From: Nocardia brasiliensis ATCC 700358
GTDB taxonomy: Bacteria; Actinomycetota; Actinomycetes; Mycobacteriales; Mycobacteriaceae
Assembly: GCF_000250675.2 (NCBI RefSeq)
Contig: NC_018681.1
Span: 5,704,001-5,768,000 of the forward strand
Length of the DNA: 64,000 bases
Direction of reading: 5' to 3'
Part shown: piece after piece, positions 8,432 through 17,647 of the stretch
How positions within the stretch are numbered: the stretch's first letter is position 1
Layout of the letters: every line of letters begins with the position of its first letter
Position numbers and translations under genes: made by a program
The notes under the pieces: model-generated
What the model was told of the DNA's origin: nothing
Seen by the model: only the letters and a program-made list of their open reading frames with translations
Database searches by the model: none

Positions 8432-9284
8432 CGCTTCCTGAATTATATTGGGTTAGAACATGTTCGGCGATCTGCCGATGCGTGGCGAGCCACACCGATT
8501 CGCGCACCGCCTCGATCTGCGCGAGGATCCGGTCGACCATGCCGGACAGCAGTGGCCGCGCACCGACGTGCGCGTGCACGGTCAGGTTGTAGATCTGCGG
8601 GCCGGGGGCGTCGAGCAGATCGGCCAGCAGGCCGAGGTGACTGTCGAGATAGTCCCCGGGCCCGGCGGCGCCACGAATGTCGGACAGCTCGCTGTGCATG
8701 ATCGCGACGAGCGGACCCTGCCGGGTCGCCACCACCCGGGGAAGCTCGTAGTCGTTGTGATCACCGGACCACAGGTAACCGGCCTCGGCCAGCAATTCGG
8801 AGGTATGTGCCGTGCCCGAGGCCCGGGGACTCATCCAGCCGACCGGGCGAACCCCGATCAGATCTTCGAGGATCGCGGTACACCGGCCGATGTTCTCCCG
8901 TTCGGCGCGCACGTCGAGTAATGCGGGGATGACATCCTGCGCATAGGAGTGCGCGGCGATCTCGTGTCCGGCCTCGTGCACGGCCCGCACCACTCGCGGA
9001 AACCGATCGGCGACAAGGCCATTGACGCCGAACGTGGCCAGCATGTGATGAGACCGCAGCAGCTCGAGCAACCGCCACACCCCGGTGGTGGCGCCGTATT
9101 CCGACCACGAGATGCTATGCGTGTCAGGCACTCCCGGCAGCGGCCACGCGACGGCCATCGGCGCGTAGACCGGCCAGTGGCCTGGTGACCACAGCTCCAC
9201 GGCCACGGTGATCATGACTGCCACCTTTTTGTCGCCCGGCCACCGCACCGGTGTGGTCGGAGTCCCGAACGGTTCCCTGCTCAT
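8415..9284 (-). CDS. Polysaccharide deacetylase family protein (PgdA/PuuE-like)
   Basis: A 289-residue NodB-homology protein without a signal peptide. It shows ATFGVNG, then HEAGHEIAAHSYAQD (the H-x-x-x-H metal-binding pair of carbohydrate esterase family 4), and ends with HAHVGARPLLSGM. The absence of a signal peptide and the motif style suggest a cytoplasmic enzyme acting on a small amide such as allantoin-like or formamide compounds rather than on cell-wall glycan. It overlaps the upstream kbl-like gene by four bases and the downstream NmrA-like gene by 17, forming a tight three-gene operon. Confidence 0.85.
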   Translation of the reverse strand: MSREPFGTPTTPVRWPGDKKVAVMITVAVELWSPGHWPVYAPMAVAWPLPGVPDTHSISWSEYGATTGVWRLLELLRSHHMLATFGVNGLVADRFPRVVRAVHEAGHEIAAHSYAQDVIPALLDVRAERENIGRCTAILEDLIGVRPVGWMSPRASGTAHTSELLAEAGYLWSGDHNDYELPRVVATRQGPLVAIMHSELSDIRGAAGPGDYLDSHLGLLADLLDAPGPQIYNLTVHAHVGARPLLSGMVDRILAQIEAVRESVWLATHRQIAEHVLTQYNSGSGADHG

Positions 9285-10468
9285 CGGCCAGTCCCGAGGT
9301 GTCCCTCGGCCGCGATGTCGCGCCGCGCTTGGACGAATGCTTCGACACAGCGCGCGATCTCATCGTCGGAATGCGCGCTCGGGACCTGCAGTCGAATGCG
9401 TGCCGCACCCCGGGGCACGACCGGGTGGGTGAAGGCAACCGCGTGGACGCCGTGCACGAACAACGCCTCCGACATCCGTTCGGCGACAGCGTCATCGAAC
9501 AACACCGGGATGATCGGATGCTCGCCGGGCTGCAGGTCGAAGCCGGCCTCGATCATCGAGCGGCGCAACGTCTCCGCGTTGTCTCGGAGGCGTTGCCGTT
9601 CGGCCCCACCGGCTTTCACCAACTCGAGTGCGGCGAGTGACCCCGCGACAACGACCGGCGGCACCGCGTTCGAGAAGACATACGGGCGAGAGCGACCGCG
9701 CAGCACATCGACGATCTCCGCTCGGCCACTGACGAAACCACCGGACGCACCGCCCAGCGCCTTCCCGAGCGTGCCGGTGATGATGTCGACGCGGTCCCCC
9801 ACACCAGCCGCTTCGGTGGTACCGGCGCCGGTCGCTCCCAGCACTCCCACACCGTGGGAGTCGTCCACCATGACCATCGCGTCATACCGCTCGGCGAGAT
9901 CGCAGATCGCAGACAGCGGCGCACGGGAGCCGTCCATGGAAAACACCCCATCGGTCACGATGAGGCGGCGGCGGCACCCGGCGGCTTGTTCCAGCTGGGT
10001 CCGCAGATCGTCCATATCCCTTGTGCGATAACGAAATCGGGTCGCCTTGCAGAGACGGATGCCGTCGATGATGGAGGCATGGTTCAGCTCGTCGCTGAGC
10101 ACCGCGTCCCGCTCGACGAGCAGCGCCTCGAAGACCCCGCCGTTGGCGTCGAAACACGAACTCTGCAGCAAAGTCGCCTCGGTGCCGAGCAAGCCGGAGA
10201 TCGAGCGTTCGAGCTCGAGGTGCGCGGGCTGGGTCCCGCAGACGAAACGCACGCTGGCCATGCCGAATCCGTGGGTATCCAATGCCGCCTTCGCGGCCGC
10301 GATCACCCGCGGATGGTTGGCCAGCCCGAGATAGTCGTTGGCGCAAAAGTTCAGCAGCTCGTGCCCGGCCGCCGAAATCCGGGTCGATTGCGGCGTATCA
10401 ATCGGCTGTTCGCGCCTACCGGGCGTGCTGTCGCGCAGGTCGTTGCGGATCGTGAACACTCGATGCAC
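9281..10468 (-). CDS. kbl: Glycine C-acetyltransferase / 2-amino-3-ketobutyrate CoA ligase-like enzyme
   Basis: A 395-residue PLP-dependent alpha-oxoamine synthase. It joins an acyl-CoA to glycine or another amino acid, or runs the reverse cleavage. Visible are FCANDYLGLANHPRV, the VDDSHGVGVLG aspartate/histidine region and the PLP lysine K236 in GTLGKALGG. The wording of the N-terminal region and VCGTQ favour Kbl over BioF. No threonine dehydrogenase gene (tdh) is adjacent, so a role in threonine breakdown is not shown; a different acyl or amino acid substrate is possible. It is the first gene of the operon with the deacetylase and the NmrA-like protein, and is divergent from the LysR gene. 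Confidence 0.85.
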   Translation of the reverse strand: MHRVFTIRNDLRDSTPGRREQPIDTPQSTRISAAGHELLNFCANDYLGLANHPRVIAAAKAALDTHGFGMASVRFVCGTQPAHLELERSISGLLGTEATLLQSSCFDANGGVFEALLVERDAVLSDELNHASIIDGIRLCKATRFRYRTRDMDDLRTQLEQAAGCRRRLIVTDGVFSMDGSRAPLSAICDLAERYDAMVMVDDSHGVGVLGATGAGTTEAAGVGDRVDIITGTLGKALGGASGGFVSGRAEIVDVLRGRSRPYVFSNAVPPVVVAGSLAALELVKAGGAERQRLRDNAETLRRSMIEAGFDLQPGEHPIIPVLFDDAVAERMSEALFVHGVHAVAFTHPVVPRGAARIRLQVPSAHSDDEIARCVEAFVQARRDIAAEGHLGTGR

Positions 10469-10622
10469 TCCTCACTCGATGACCTCGTCTGGCTCCGCGG
10501 CTGTCTTCAGCGTGTGACCGAAGCGAGTGAGCGTCCAATGCCTGGTCCGGAACCGGACATGCCCCCGAGGCATCGCTCGACGTCAGCGGCACGCGGCCCG
10601 TCGGCGGGGCTACGGTGGGGAG

Positions 10623-11504
10623 ATGACCGTGCCGCCGCTGGATCTGGACCTTCGGGTGGTCCGCTACTTTCTGGCCGTTGCCGACCATGCGAATTTCGGC
10701 CGGGCTGCGGCCGCCCTGCATGTGGGACAACCGTCGCTCAGCCGCCAGATCCGCGGCCTCGAACGGCAATTGGGGGTACAGCTGTTCCACCGGACACCAC
10801 AGGGCACTCGGCTGAGCGAGGCCGGGCAGGCGTTCGTCCCCAAGGCCAGAAGGTTGCTGAGCGCCGCTGCCGAAGCTACGGCCGCCGCGCGTGCGACCAC
10901 CAGCTCCGGCAGCATTTCGATCGGCTACACCGCGGGTCTGGTGATCACCGCGGCGACCAGGGAACTGCGTCGCCGACACCGGGAAGCCACCGTACAGACC
11001 ACGTATCTCGGCTGGCGCCGCCCCGCCGAAGCCCTACACGACCGCCAAGTCGACGCCGTTATCGCCCGCATGCCGTTCCCCACCGATCGGCTGCACGTCA
11101 CACACCTCTACGACGAACCGCGCGTCCTCGTCGTCCCCCGCGACCACCGTCTGGCAGGGCAACCGTTCGCGGTACTCGCGGACATCGCCGACGAGCCCCT
11201 GCAATGGGTACCCGGCCTCGACCCCGCCTCCCACGCCTTCTGGCGCCTGGAACCACGACCCGACGGCCGACCCGCCCCCACTGGCCCCGCGATGAACACC
11301 CTCGACGACACATGGGAATTCGTGGCAGCCGGCGACACCCTCGCCGTCGCCACCCGCAGCCACGTCAACACCACCCGGACGGACCTGGCCCTGATTCCGC
11401 TACACGGTGTCGCACCGAGCCGGGTCGTCCTGGCCACTCGCACCGAAGCTTCCAGTTTGACGGCGGCGTTCCGACAGTGCGCCAGAGAACATCTGACCGC
11501 CTGA
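10623..11504 (+). CDS. LysR family transcriptional regulator
   Basis: A 293-residue LysR regulator with the N-terminal winged helix (LDLRVVRYFLAVADHANFGR, then LHVGQPSLSRQIRGLE) and a C-terminal effector-binding domain. ATG 10623 was preferred over an upstream in-frame start because the LysR domain begins eight residues after it. It is divergent from kbl with a 154-base gap, the classic arrangement for a LysR protein controlling the neighbouring operon and itself. It probably senses a small metabolite of the kbl-deacetylase-NmrA pathway. Confidence 0.9.
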   Translation: MTVPPLDLDLRVVRYFLAVADHANFGRAAAALHVGQPSLSRQIRGLERQLGVQLFHRTPQGTRLSEAGQAFVPKARRLLSAAAEATAAARATTSSGSISIGYTAGLVITAATRELRRRHREATVQTTYLGWRRPAEALHDRQVDAVIARMPFPTDRLHVTHLYDEPRVLVVPRDHRLAGQPFAVLADIADEPLQWVPGLDPASHAFWRLEPRPDGRPAPTGPAMNTLDDTWEFVAAGDTLAVATRSHVNTTRTDLALIPLHGVAPSRVVLATRTEASSLTAAFRQCAREHLTA

Positions 11505-11578
11505 GGCACGTTTGCGCACCGGCCGCTGACTGTCACCCTGCGTGTGCGGGGGCCTTGTCGATGTTTCGCTCGACCCAG

Positions 11579-11878
11579 TCAGGCGAAAATTGCGTGAACC
11601 TGGTCCACCGCTTCCGGCCCATATCCGACCGTGCCCACCGGCACAGCGCCATCGATGGCCTCGATGATGCGCCCGGCCCACACCGGTCCGAATCCACCGC
11701 ACAGTTCGATCAGCTGAACACCGTCGCGCACCAGCCGGCGCGCCACCTCGATCCCTTCTTCGGGAGTCGCGACGCCCACCAGCACGGTGCGGCACTCGCC
11801 GGTGTCCATCACACTGTCCTGCCCGCCCGCGGCGCTACCGGCCGCCGTGTAGATGAACCCCCAGTGCGTAAGCGCCAT
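11579..11878 (-). CDS. DUF6506-type small protein
   Basis: A 99-residue protein with GVATPEEGIEVARRLVRDGV, then LIELCGGFGPVWAGRIIEAI and PVGTVGYGPE. I recognise this as the DUF6506 family, whose members are small single-domain proteins of unknown function. It has no signal peptide or membrane segment. The alternating beta/alpha pattern with a Gly-rich loop looks like a compact ligand-binding fold. It stands alone, convergent with the LysR gene. Confidence 0.7.
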   Translation of the reverse strand: MALTHWGFIYTAAGSAAGGQDSVMDTGECRTVLVGVATPEEGIEVARRLVRDGVQLIELCGGFGPVWAGRIIEAIDGAVPVGTVGYGPEAVDQVHAIFA

Positions 11879-12323
11879 GCGTGTGAACCTCTCTGCGAAC
11901 CCGTCTAAGCCTGCACTGAAACAGATACACCATGTTCGACCAAGGAGACGACCGCATAAGGCGTTATCGGAGCGCCCTGGACAACCATCGGCAACACGAC
12001 GACGCCGACAGGGGTGGAGCGGCCAGTCCGAGCAGGCGCGCCCCGATCTGGGCCGGCTGCCCCGCAGCGCTGCTCACTGACCCGGGTGGCGGGTTCGGGT
12101 CGTGGGGACCGAATCGGCGAAATCCGGTTCTTCGAGGCGACTTTCGCTTCGCACCCAGATACTCACGATTCGAGCGCGCTAGCCTGCGCCGAGGCCGCGT
12201 TTGGCCAATGTGGTTCGCGACGGATGCCGTGACATTGCTGCGGCAGCCGCACCGACGAAGCCGGTTTCGAACCGCCCCGCCCTGAAAGTGCTCCGGTGAC
12301 CGCGCCGCACAGCGACAATAGTT
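11879..12323. other. Intergenic, nothing recognised
   Basis: About 445 bases. Only short shadow frames are open on either strand. No repeat or RNA gene was noticed. Confidence 0.4.
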
Positions 12324-12821
12324 GTGCACGTACGTCGAGCGAGGGTGTCCGTGGAGTCAGATCCTGGTGGTAGCAGCGATGGCGAGACATCGTCGGATTC
12401 GGGGTATCACCTCTGGCTGCTTCAAAGGTGCTGTGTCGGGTTGGCTTTCGTGCTGTGGGCGGCCGCCCAGACCCAGCCGCTGGCCGAGTTGACCGACGAC
12501 CGTTGGGCTTTGATCCGAACCAACGAGGTCTATCCCTTCCGTCCCTGGGGCACAGCCCCGATGTGGGTCGTGTTGTTCGTCGACTGCAGTTTGCTGGCCG
12601 TGATCGCGACGGGGGCCGCCCTGCGCGCAGCCTCCTCGCGTGACCGGACCATCCGCGCCTACGCGTCGGTGACCGCCCACCTCGTCTTCGTCGGGTCCGG
12701 CTGCGGGATAGGCGTTCTGGTGCAGACGTTGTTCCACTCCGGCACTCCCCTGTCGGGTATGTGGCTGATCACGGTAGCGCTGGTACTGGTGTGCGTGGCC
12801 ACGATCACCGTGCCCGACTGA
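12324..12821 (+). CDS. Hypothetical four-helix membrane protein
   Basis: A 165-residue protein with four hydrophobic helices: CVGLAFVLWAAAQ, MWVVLFVDCSLLAVIATGAA, VTAHLVFVGSGCGIGVLVQT and MWLITVALVLVCVATITV. A GTG at 12324 opens the frame; a second GTG at 12348 (VSVESDPGG) is equally possible. No family is recognised. It stands alone, so a role cannot be proposed. Confidence 0.6.
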   Translation: MHVRRARVSVESDPGGSSDGETSSDSGYHLWLLQRCCVGLAFVLWAAAQTQPLAELTDDRWALIRTNEVYPFRPWGTAPMWVVLFVDCSLLAVIATGAALRAASSRDRTIRAYASVTAHLVFVGSGCGIGVLVQTLFHSGTPLSGMWLITVALVLVCVATITVPD

Positions 12822-13043
12822 AGCGCTGATGCTGTTGAACGCCAACCGCATTCACGACATCGGGCGGAGCCCGACACCGCCGGCCCGAACTTCCTCTGCA
12901 TTCCATCCCCGACCGCGGCGTTCCGGTCGGCACGCAGCCTCGCCCACACGTGCTATGCCGAGGGCTGCAGTTCGTGGGAATCGGTTGCGTTTAGGCCGAT
13001 CGCGAGGATTGCCACCCGGTTACAGGCGCGGTAGTTTGCGGAC

Positions 13044-13823
13044 GTGAAGATCCGCGTCGGTGAGGTGGTGGTCCACTACGTGGCGCACGGTAGTGGTCGG
13101 CCCGTGCTGGTGTTGCACGGCGGCGGTGTCGATCACCGGGAAGCCGAGGCCTGCTTCGAGCAGGCGTTCGCCGGTATGGCGAACCTGCGGCGTATCTATC
13201 CCGATCTGCCCGGAATGGGGCACACGGCCGCTCCCGAAAAATTGTGCAGCGCAGACGATGTGGTTGGCACGCTGCTCGGCTTCGCCGACGCGGTCGCCGA
13301 CGGGGACGCCGTGCTGCTGGCGGGTCATTCGGCGGGCGCGTATATCGCGCAGGCGATGGCCGGGCGTGAACCGCGACGTTTCGCGGCGCTCGCGCTCGTG
13401 TGCCCGCTCCTGCTCGGGATCCGCGACGTGCCGGAGCATCGCGTCATCGCCGGTTCGGGCGATATCGGTAACGACGACTTCCGCAGCTACTTCGTGATCC
13501 AGACGCCGGAGATGCTGCAGCGGTACGAACGATACGTCGCACCGGCGGTGGAACTGGTCGACGCGGCGGCGGCCGAGCGCATCGGCCAACGGTGGGCGAT
13601 CACGGCCGACGGGACGTCACCGTACCCAGGACCGACGATGATCGTTGCGGGGCGGCTGGATTCGACGGTCGGCTACCGCGCCGCCATCGACGCGCTCGAG
13701 CACTACCCGCGCGCCTCCTTGGCCGTGATCGATGACGCGGGACACGCGTTGCCGCACGAGCAGCCCGAGGTTCTGCGTGCCCTGCTGACCGAGTGGGTCG
13801 CCCGGGTCGAGGGCGCGAACTGA
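13044..13823 (+). CDS. Alpha/beta hydrolase
   Basis: A 259-residue alpha/beta hydrolase. It has the oxyanion-hole strand VLVLHGGGVDHRE, PDLPGMGHTA, the nucleophile elbow GHSAG, an aspartate in AGRLDSTVGY and the catalytic histidine in DDAGHALPHEQPE. The catalytic triad is therefore complete. It starts with GTG at 13044. No signal peptide is present, so it acts in the cytoplasm on an unknown ester or related bond. It is flanked by gaps and seems to be a single transcript. Confidence 0.9.
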   Translation: MKIRVGEVVVHYVAHGSGRPVLVLHGGGVDHREAEACFEQAFAGMANLRRIYPDLPGMGHTAAPEKLCSADDVVGTLLGFADAVADGDAVLLAGHSAGAYIAQAMAGREPRRFAALALVCPLLLGIRDVPEHRVIAGSGDIGNDDFRSYFVIQTPEMLQRYERYVAPAVELVDAAAAERIGQRWAITADGTSPYPGPTMIVAGRLDSTVGYRAAIDALEHYPRASLAVIDDAGHALPHEQPEVLRALLTEWVARVEGAN

Positions 13824-14150
13824 CGCGGATCAGACCGGCCGGGCACCAGTGGACCTGCTCGCACTTACCCCGATTGCAGGTACGCAGACCGTTCGCCTGG
13901 GTCGATGCGACACCGGTGCCGGTCTCGTTCTCCAACGCGACGGGGGATCAGTATGTGTCTGCTCAGCGGAAAGCGGAATCAGCGGCCGGGCGCTATTTGA
14001 CGTGGCGCTTACCCCCCCCAGAGCCGGATCTCCGATCGTAAAACGCTACGCAAAAGGTCCTCACCGCTCCGACGCCCGTTGTAGAGGTACAGTGCGACAT
14101 GTAAGCGGTCGCATTTGAGATCGTCGTCGGTGAAAGTTATTCGCCGCCGG
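13824..14150. other. Intergenic, nothing recognised
   Basis: About 330 bases between the hydrolase and the broken methyltransferase. A C-rich run occurs near 14010. No gene is supported. Confidence 0.35.
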
Positions 14151-14546
14151 TCACTTTCGGGTCTTGTCGGCACGGATCACCACCAATTCCTACGGGGGAT
14201 TGGCCAGCAGCAGATCGAATTCCCGGTTCGCCAAGGCGGTTTCGAAATCGCCGCGCAGGATCTCGACGTCGATGCCGTGCAGCCGGCAATTGAGCCAGGT
14301 GGACATGCTCGCCGCGCGGGAGATATCGATCGCGGTGACCGCGGCCGCGCCGGCCAGACCCGCGCGGACCGCCAGCGCGCCGGTGCCGCTACAGACGTCC
14401 ACCACCCGGCCCCCCGGTGGCAGCGCGGCATCGGCCAGCGCGGTGGCGAGGAGCCAGGTATCGGTCTGTGGCCGGTAGACACCGGGCGTGCGTATCAACA
14501 TCACCTGTACGCGATGCCCGCTCGTCGGCGAGTCAATCATGATCAC
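14151..14546 (-). pseudogene. HemK-like methyltransferase with large internal deletion
   Basis: The minus strand encodes the N-terminal half of a HemK/PrmC-like N5-glutamine methyltransferase: MLIRTPGVYRPQTDTWLLA, then the SAM site VVDVCSGTGALAVRAG, and DLLLANPP, where the NPPY catalytic motif should be completed. In place of the Tyr codon there is a TAG at 14190-14192. In the same frame the next residues are ELVVIRADKTRK, which looks like the normal C-terminal end of such proteins. About 80-100 residues between the NPPY motif and the C-terminus seem deleted. The active-site Tyr is lost, so the product should be inactive. Confidence 0.6.
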
Positions 14547-14757
14547 CGCGAGGAAAGCGCCTCACGTAACGAGGTGCGGTCCTGACGCCACGCGCCGAGC
14601 ACGTGCTCGCCGAAGCAGGAACGCCGACCTGGGGTGACAGAAGAAGAAGTTGGAGCACCATCATGAAACCCAACGGCCCGCCGCGGGTGCGGCCCGCGGG
14701 GGCGGAAACAGCGCGGAGGCACCCCGGAGTGTCCGGTCGACGCCAGATGATCGAGGG

Positions 14758-15213
14758 CTAATCACTGGCCGATTCGTCGGGGGTCGCTTCGTGGGCCGTC
14801 TGCCCGTCGGTGCGGCGCGCTCGTTTGAGTTCGGCCTCGTGCAGGTGGCGCTGCCCGCCGGTGAAACGGCGTGCTTGTTCTTCCCAATCACGGAAGCGGG
14901 CGTAGTAGGTGTCGTCGTATTCCTCGACCACCTGGAAGGTCCAGCGGCCGGGAATCACGTTGCGGCCGACCAGATCACGCTGGAGGCGGTCGGCGAAATC
15001 CGGGTGGCCCGCTTCGCGCAACATCGTCGCCGCGGTCTCGACGGCGAAATCGGCGGTGCCGGTGAGGCGGTGGAAGCTGTAGAGATGCCCGCGCGCGGCT
15101 TCGACGATCTCGAGCGCTTCGGTCAGTTTCCCGACTGCCGCGACGGTGGCGGGGTCGTAGTCGTCGGCGGTGGGACTGTCGTCGTCCAGGCGGGCATCGG
15201 AGATCTGCGTCAT
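14758..15213 (-). CDS. Conserved hypothetical protein
   Basis: A 151-residue, mostly helical, charged protein. Its central part (LEIVEAARGHLYSFHRLTG and FAVETAATMLREAGH) and VGRNVIPGRWTFQVVEEYDD look conserved. It has no signal peptide or membrane segment. The acidic N-terminus and basic C-terminal third hint at a nucleic-acid or regulatory role, but I do not recognise a family. Codon use is typical of the genome. Confidence 0.65.
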   Translation of the reverse strand: MTQISDARLDDDSPTADDYDPATVAAVGKLTEALEIVEAARGHLYSFHRLTGTADFAVETAATMLREAGHPDFADRLQRDLVGRNVIPGRWTFQVVEEYDDTYYARFRDWEEQARRFTGGQRHLHEAELKRARRTDGQTAHEATPDESASD

Positions 15214-15529
15214 GCGTGCCAGTTACCCCGCGATCGGCAAATGATGCATCAGCGATGCACGCTGCCGTGCTGGGGCCGCAGGACCTTACCGAACGACTGC
15301 AGCACGGTCTCGGCGAGCTCTGGACAGCCATCGCCAACACGACGACGCTGGCAGAGTGGCGCCCCACCAGCTACACGACCTGATCACCAGGCCGACCGCG
15401 CACGCCGCGGCTCCAACAGACCAGCGCGATGGCATTACAGAAGTATTTCGTAGCCGACCTCGCCACGGCGCGGTAGCGGCAAGTTCGGCACGGGCCGATA
15501 ACGAAGACGAAAGTCGAGAAGCGCCCTGA
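15214..15529. other. Intergenic, nothing recognised
   Basis: About 315 bases with no supported gene or repeat. Confidence 0.35.
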
Positions 15530-15955
15530 TCAGGGCGGGGTGGGCCGACCGGACTGGACCCACTCGGTGTAGCGGGTGTGGCAGTAGTCCAGAACGCGGC
15601 GCCACTCTGTGCCGGTGCGGCGCTGGACAGCGATCGACACCAGCGGCACGGTACCGAGGAACCCCGAGCAATAGCCCTCGCACAGCACCGGCCCGAACCC
15701 TCGCGTGCGTTGGCTGTCGTCGTACGCGGGAACGTTGTACCACTGGCCGCCGAAATGACGACGAAAGACTTCACCGACGAAACGGGCGAACCCATCGACG
15801 GTCTGTTGATTGGCGGGGCTGTCTTCGGTGCCGGGCTTGGGGAAGCGTTGCAGCAGTGCGTGTTCGGCACGATCCAATCCCTCGGCAGACCACAGATCAG
15901 CGCCCGCCACCTCCGGGGCGACCTCGGCAAGGAAGCGATCGAGCCGCTCATCCAT
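15530..15955 (-). CDS. Conserved hypothetical protein, possibly 5'-truncated
   Basis: A 141-residue protein with good codon bias, including ADLWSAEGLDRAEHALLQRF, NQQTVDGFARFVGEVFRRHF and GGQWYNVPAYDD. I do not recognise a named family. The in-frame codons before the ATG (DPRWLDWLGQ) still look coding up to a TAG about 14 codons upstream, so the gene may have lost its original N-terminus. It is soluble and has no motifs that allow a function to be proposed. Confidence 0.5.
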   Translation of the reverse strand: MDERLDRFLAEVAPEVAGADLWSAEGLDRAEHALLQRFPKPGTEDSPANQQTVDGFARFVGEVFRRHFGGQWYNVPAYDDSQRTRGFGPVLCEGYCSGFLGTVPLVSIAVQRRTGTEWRRVLDYCHTRYTEWVQSGRPTPP

Positions 15956-16559
15956 CTGCCCCAGCCAATCCAGCCAGCGAGGATCGCACTGGTCGCTCTA
16001 GCCCTGCTGCGCGTGCCGGTCTCCAGAATTCCCCGGGATCCACGAACCACCGATTGCCGGACACCGCGGCGCGTGCAGGGATGGTTCTCACCGACGCGAG
16101 CCCGCGTCGAAACCATCGAGAACGGCCCGTTGGTCCTGCGCGACTACCCGCCCGGGCGCACCAGCGGGCAACAGATCGCCGAGAATGCATTACACGCCAC
16201 CGGGAACTCTCCAGAGCAACTGCGGTACTACGCATTCACGACCGACCAGCCACGCCAGCTCTGGGACTTCCGAGGGCGGTGCGCGGACCGTTACGACGTC
16301 GGTGCCGATAGGTCCGTCGAAAGCGTTGCGCTGCCGCCGATCCGGAGCCACCGCCGTCATGTGCCTGGCCACGCGCAGTTCACGCCTTCGGACGTTTCGG
16401 CGATGGCGGTGTGCGGGAGTCTGTGCGTGCTGTTTGATGCATCGGTCGTGTACGCGATGCTGGACGTACGTAGCAGGACGTAACGCGAAGGTCCGGTCCT
16501 GGTACGACGACGAAGCGGTGCCGCTTTGCGACGATGGCCGTGTATCTGGGGAGGTCGCT
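15956..16559. other. Gap with a coding-like remnant
   Basis: About 600 bases. On the plus strand between about 16094 and 16310 one frame has strong GC-rich third positions and reads VETIENGPLVLRDYPPGRTS, then GQQIAENALHATGNSPEQLR and YYAFTTDQPRQLWDF. It lacks a good start and loses coding character after about 16310, so it is probably a fragment of a lost gene. I do not recognise it. The last part precedes the AraC gene and may contain its promoter. Confidence 0.3.
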
Positions 16560-17408
16560 ATGGTCGGAAGGCGCTCGAGAGCAGCGCAGCGTGGATTTGT
16601 GGTCGAGCAGGTCCACAGAGGGGAAGGAATCTCGGAAACTGTGCACGGCACCCCCCGGCAGCTGCTGGCGGGCCGTGTGCGTGGTTACCGAGGGTATCGG
16701 CCTGAGCGGGGAGGATCGGCACGGCTGCGTTTGGTGCCGTCAACCCAGGTGAACCTGGATATCAGTATTGGTGCGCTGCCCCGGCTGAACGGCTCGACCG
16801 CTGTGCCTGCGGGGGCGGTTTACGGTATGCGCACGGGCCCCGCCGGACTGGCCCGCTTTGATGGCCAGGGCATCTTGGTGGGACTGTCCCCGCATGGGGC
16901 GTACACGCTGCTGGGCGTACCCCTGTCGGAAGTCGCAGACACCGTGTTCGACCTGGTCGACGTATTGGGACGTCCGGCTGCACAGATAGTGGACAGGCTG
17001 GCGGAGACGTCGGAATGGCAGGCGCGCTTGGCGTTGCTCGACGATGTGCTCGCCGTCCGGGCTGCGAACGGCCCGCAGCCCGCACCACAGGTGGTCTGGG
17101 CGTGGCAGCGATTGTGCCGATCCAACGGACGTGTTTCGATCGCTCGGCTGGCCGCCGAGGTGGGCTGGACGCGGCGGCATCTGTTGACCCGGTTTCGCGA
17201 GCAGATCGGGCTGACGCCCAAGACCGCGGCACGTGTGCTCCGCTTCCAGCAAGCCCTGCAACTACTGCACCAGCCTGGGGATCGCCCGCCTCCGGCCCGC
17301 GTCGCGCAGATGACCGGCTACAGCGACCAAGCCCACCTCATCCGCGAGTTCCGCGCCCTCGCCGGCACCACACCCGTCGAGCTGACAGTCGACTGGCCTC
17401 ACCGCTGA
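16560..17408 (+). CDS. AraC family transcriptional regulator
   Basis: A 282-residue regulator. ATG 16560 was chosen because a GGGAGG lies five bases upstream, while the longer open frame before it is not coding-like. The N-terminal two-thirds form a ligand-binding beta domain of the type with an LVPSTQVNLDISIG strand. The C-terminal AraC double helix-turn-helix spans WQRLCRSNGRVSIARLAAEV, WTRRHLLTRFREQIGLTPK and YSDQAHLIREFRALAGTTP. It is about 500 bases upstream of the peptide/P450 genes on the same strand and could control them, but that is inference. Confidence 0.85.
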   Translation: MVGRRSRAAQRGFVVEQVHRGEGISETVHGTPRQLLAGRVRGYRGYRPERGGSARLRLVPSTQVNLDISIGALPRLNGSTAVPAGAVYGMRTGPAGLARFDGQGILVGLSPHGAYTLLGVPLSEVADTVFDLVDVLGRPAAQIVDRLAETSEWQARLALLDDVLAVRAANGPQPAPQVVWAWQRLCRSNGRVSIARLAAEVGWTRRHLLTRFREQIGLTPKTAARVLRFQQALQLLHQPGDRPPPARVAQMTGYSDQAHLIREFRALAGTTPVELTVDWPHR

Positions 17409-17473
17409 GGTTGAGGCGATACCGGGCACAACGGGAACCTCACCTGCGCCATGCCAGCTCTCGTCGTCGCGCA

Positions 17474-17497
17474 GTTCCCATTCGTTCAAGACCCGAC
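17474..17497. repeat. 24-bp direct repeat, copy 1
   Basis: Begins GTTCCCATTC and ends AGACCCGAC; identical to 17648-17671. Similarity continues weakly for about 18 further bases, including ATCGGA/GTCGGA. It lies between the AraC stop and the peptide gene. Confidence 0.6.
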
Positions 17498-17647
17498 CCT
17501 CAGCGATCGGAAACAATGAGATCCTGCACACCCGACCGGGATGCGAGTTGGGAGGGGGTTCAATGCTTCCTGGGATTACAGAACACCGCGTTGTGGGCTG
17601 CGGCGCGCCAAAATTCGCACTTACACCGCGGCATCGCGAGACGCAGG

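Noticed and set aside
9854..11908. 684-residue plus-strand open frame
   Set aside because: It lies antisense to kbl and out of frame with the LysR gene, is Arg/Pro-rich and has no domain; it is a product of high GC.
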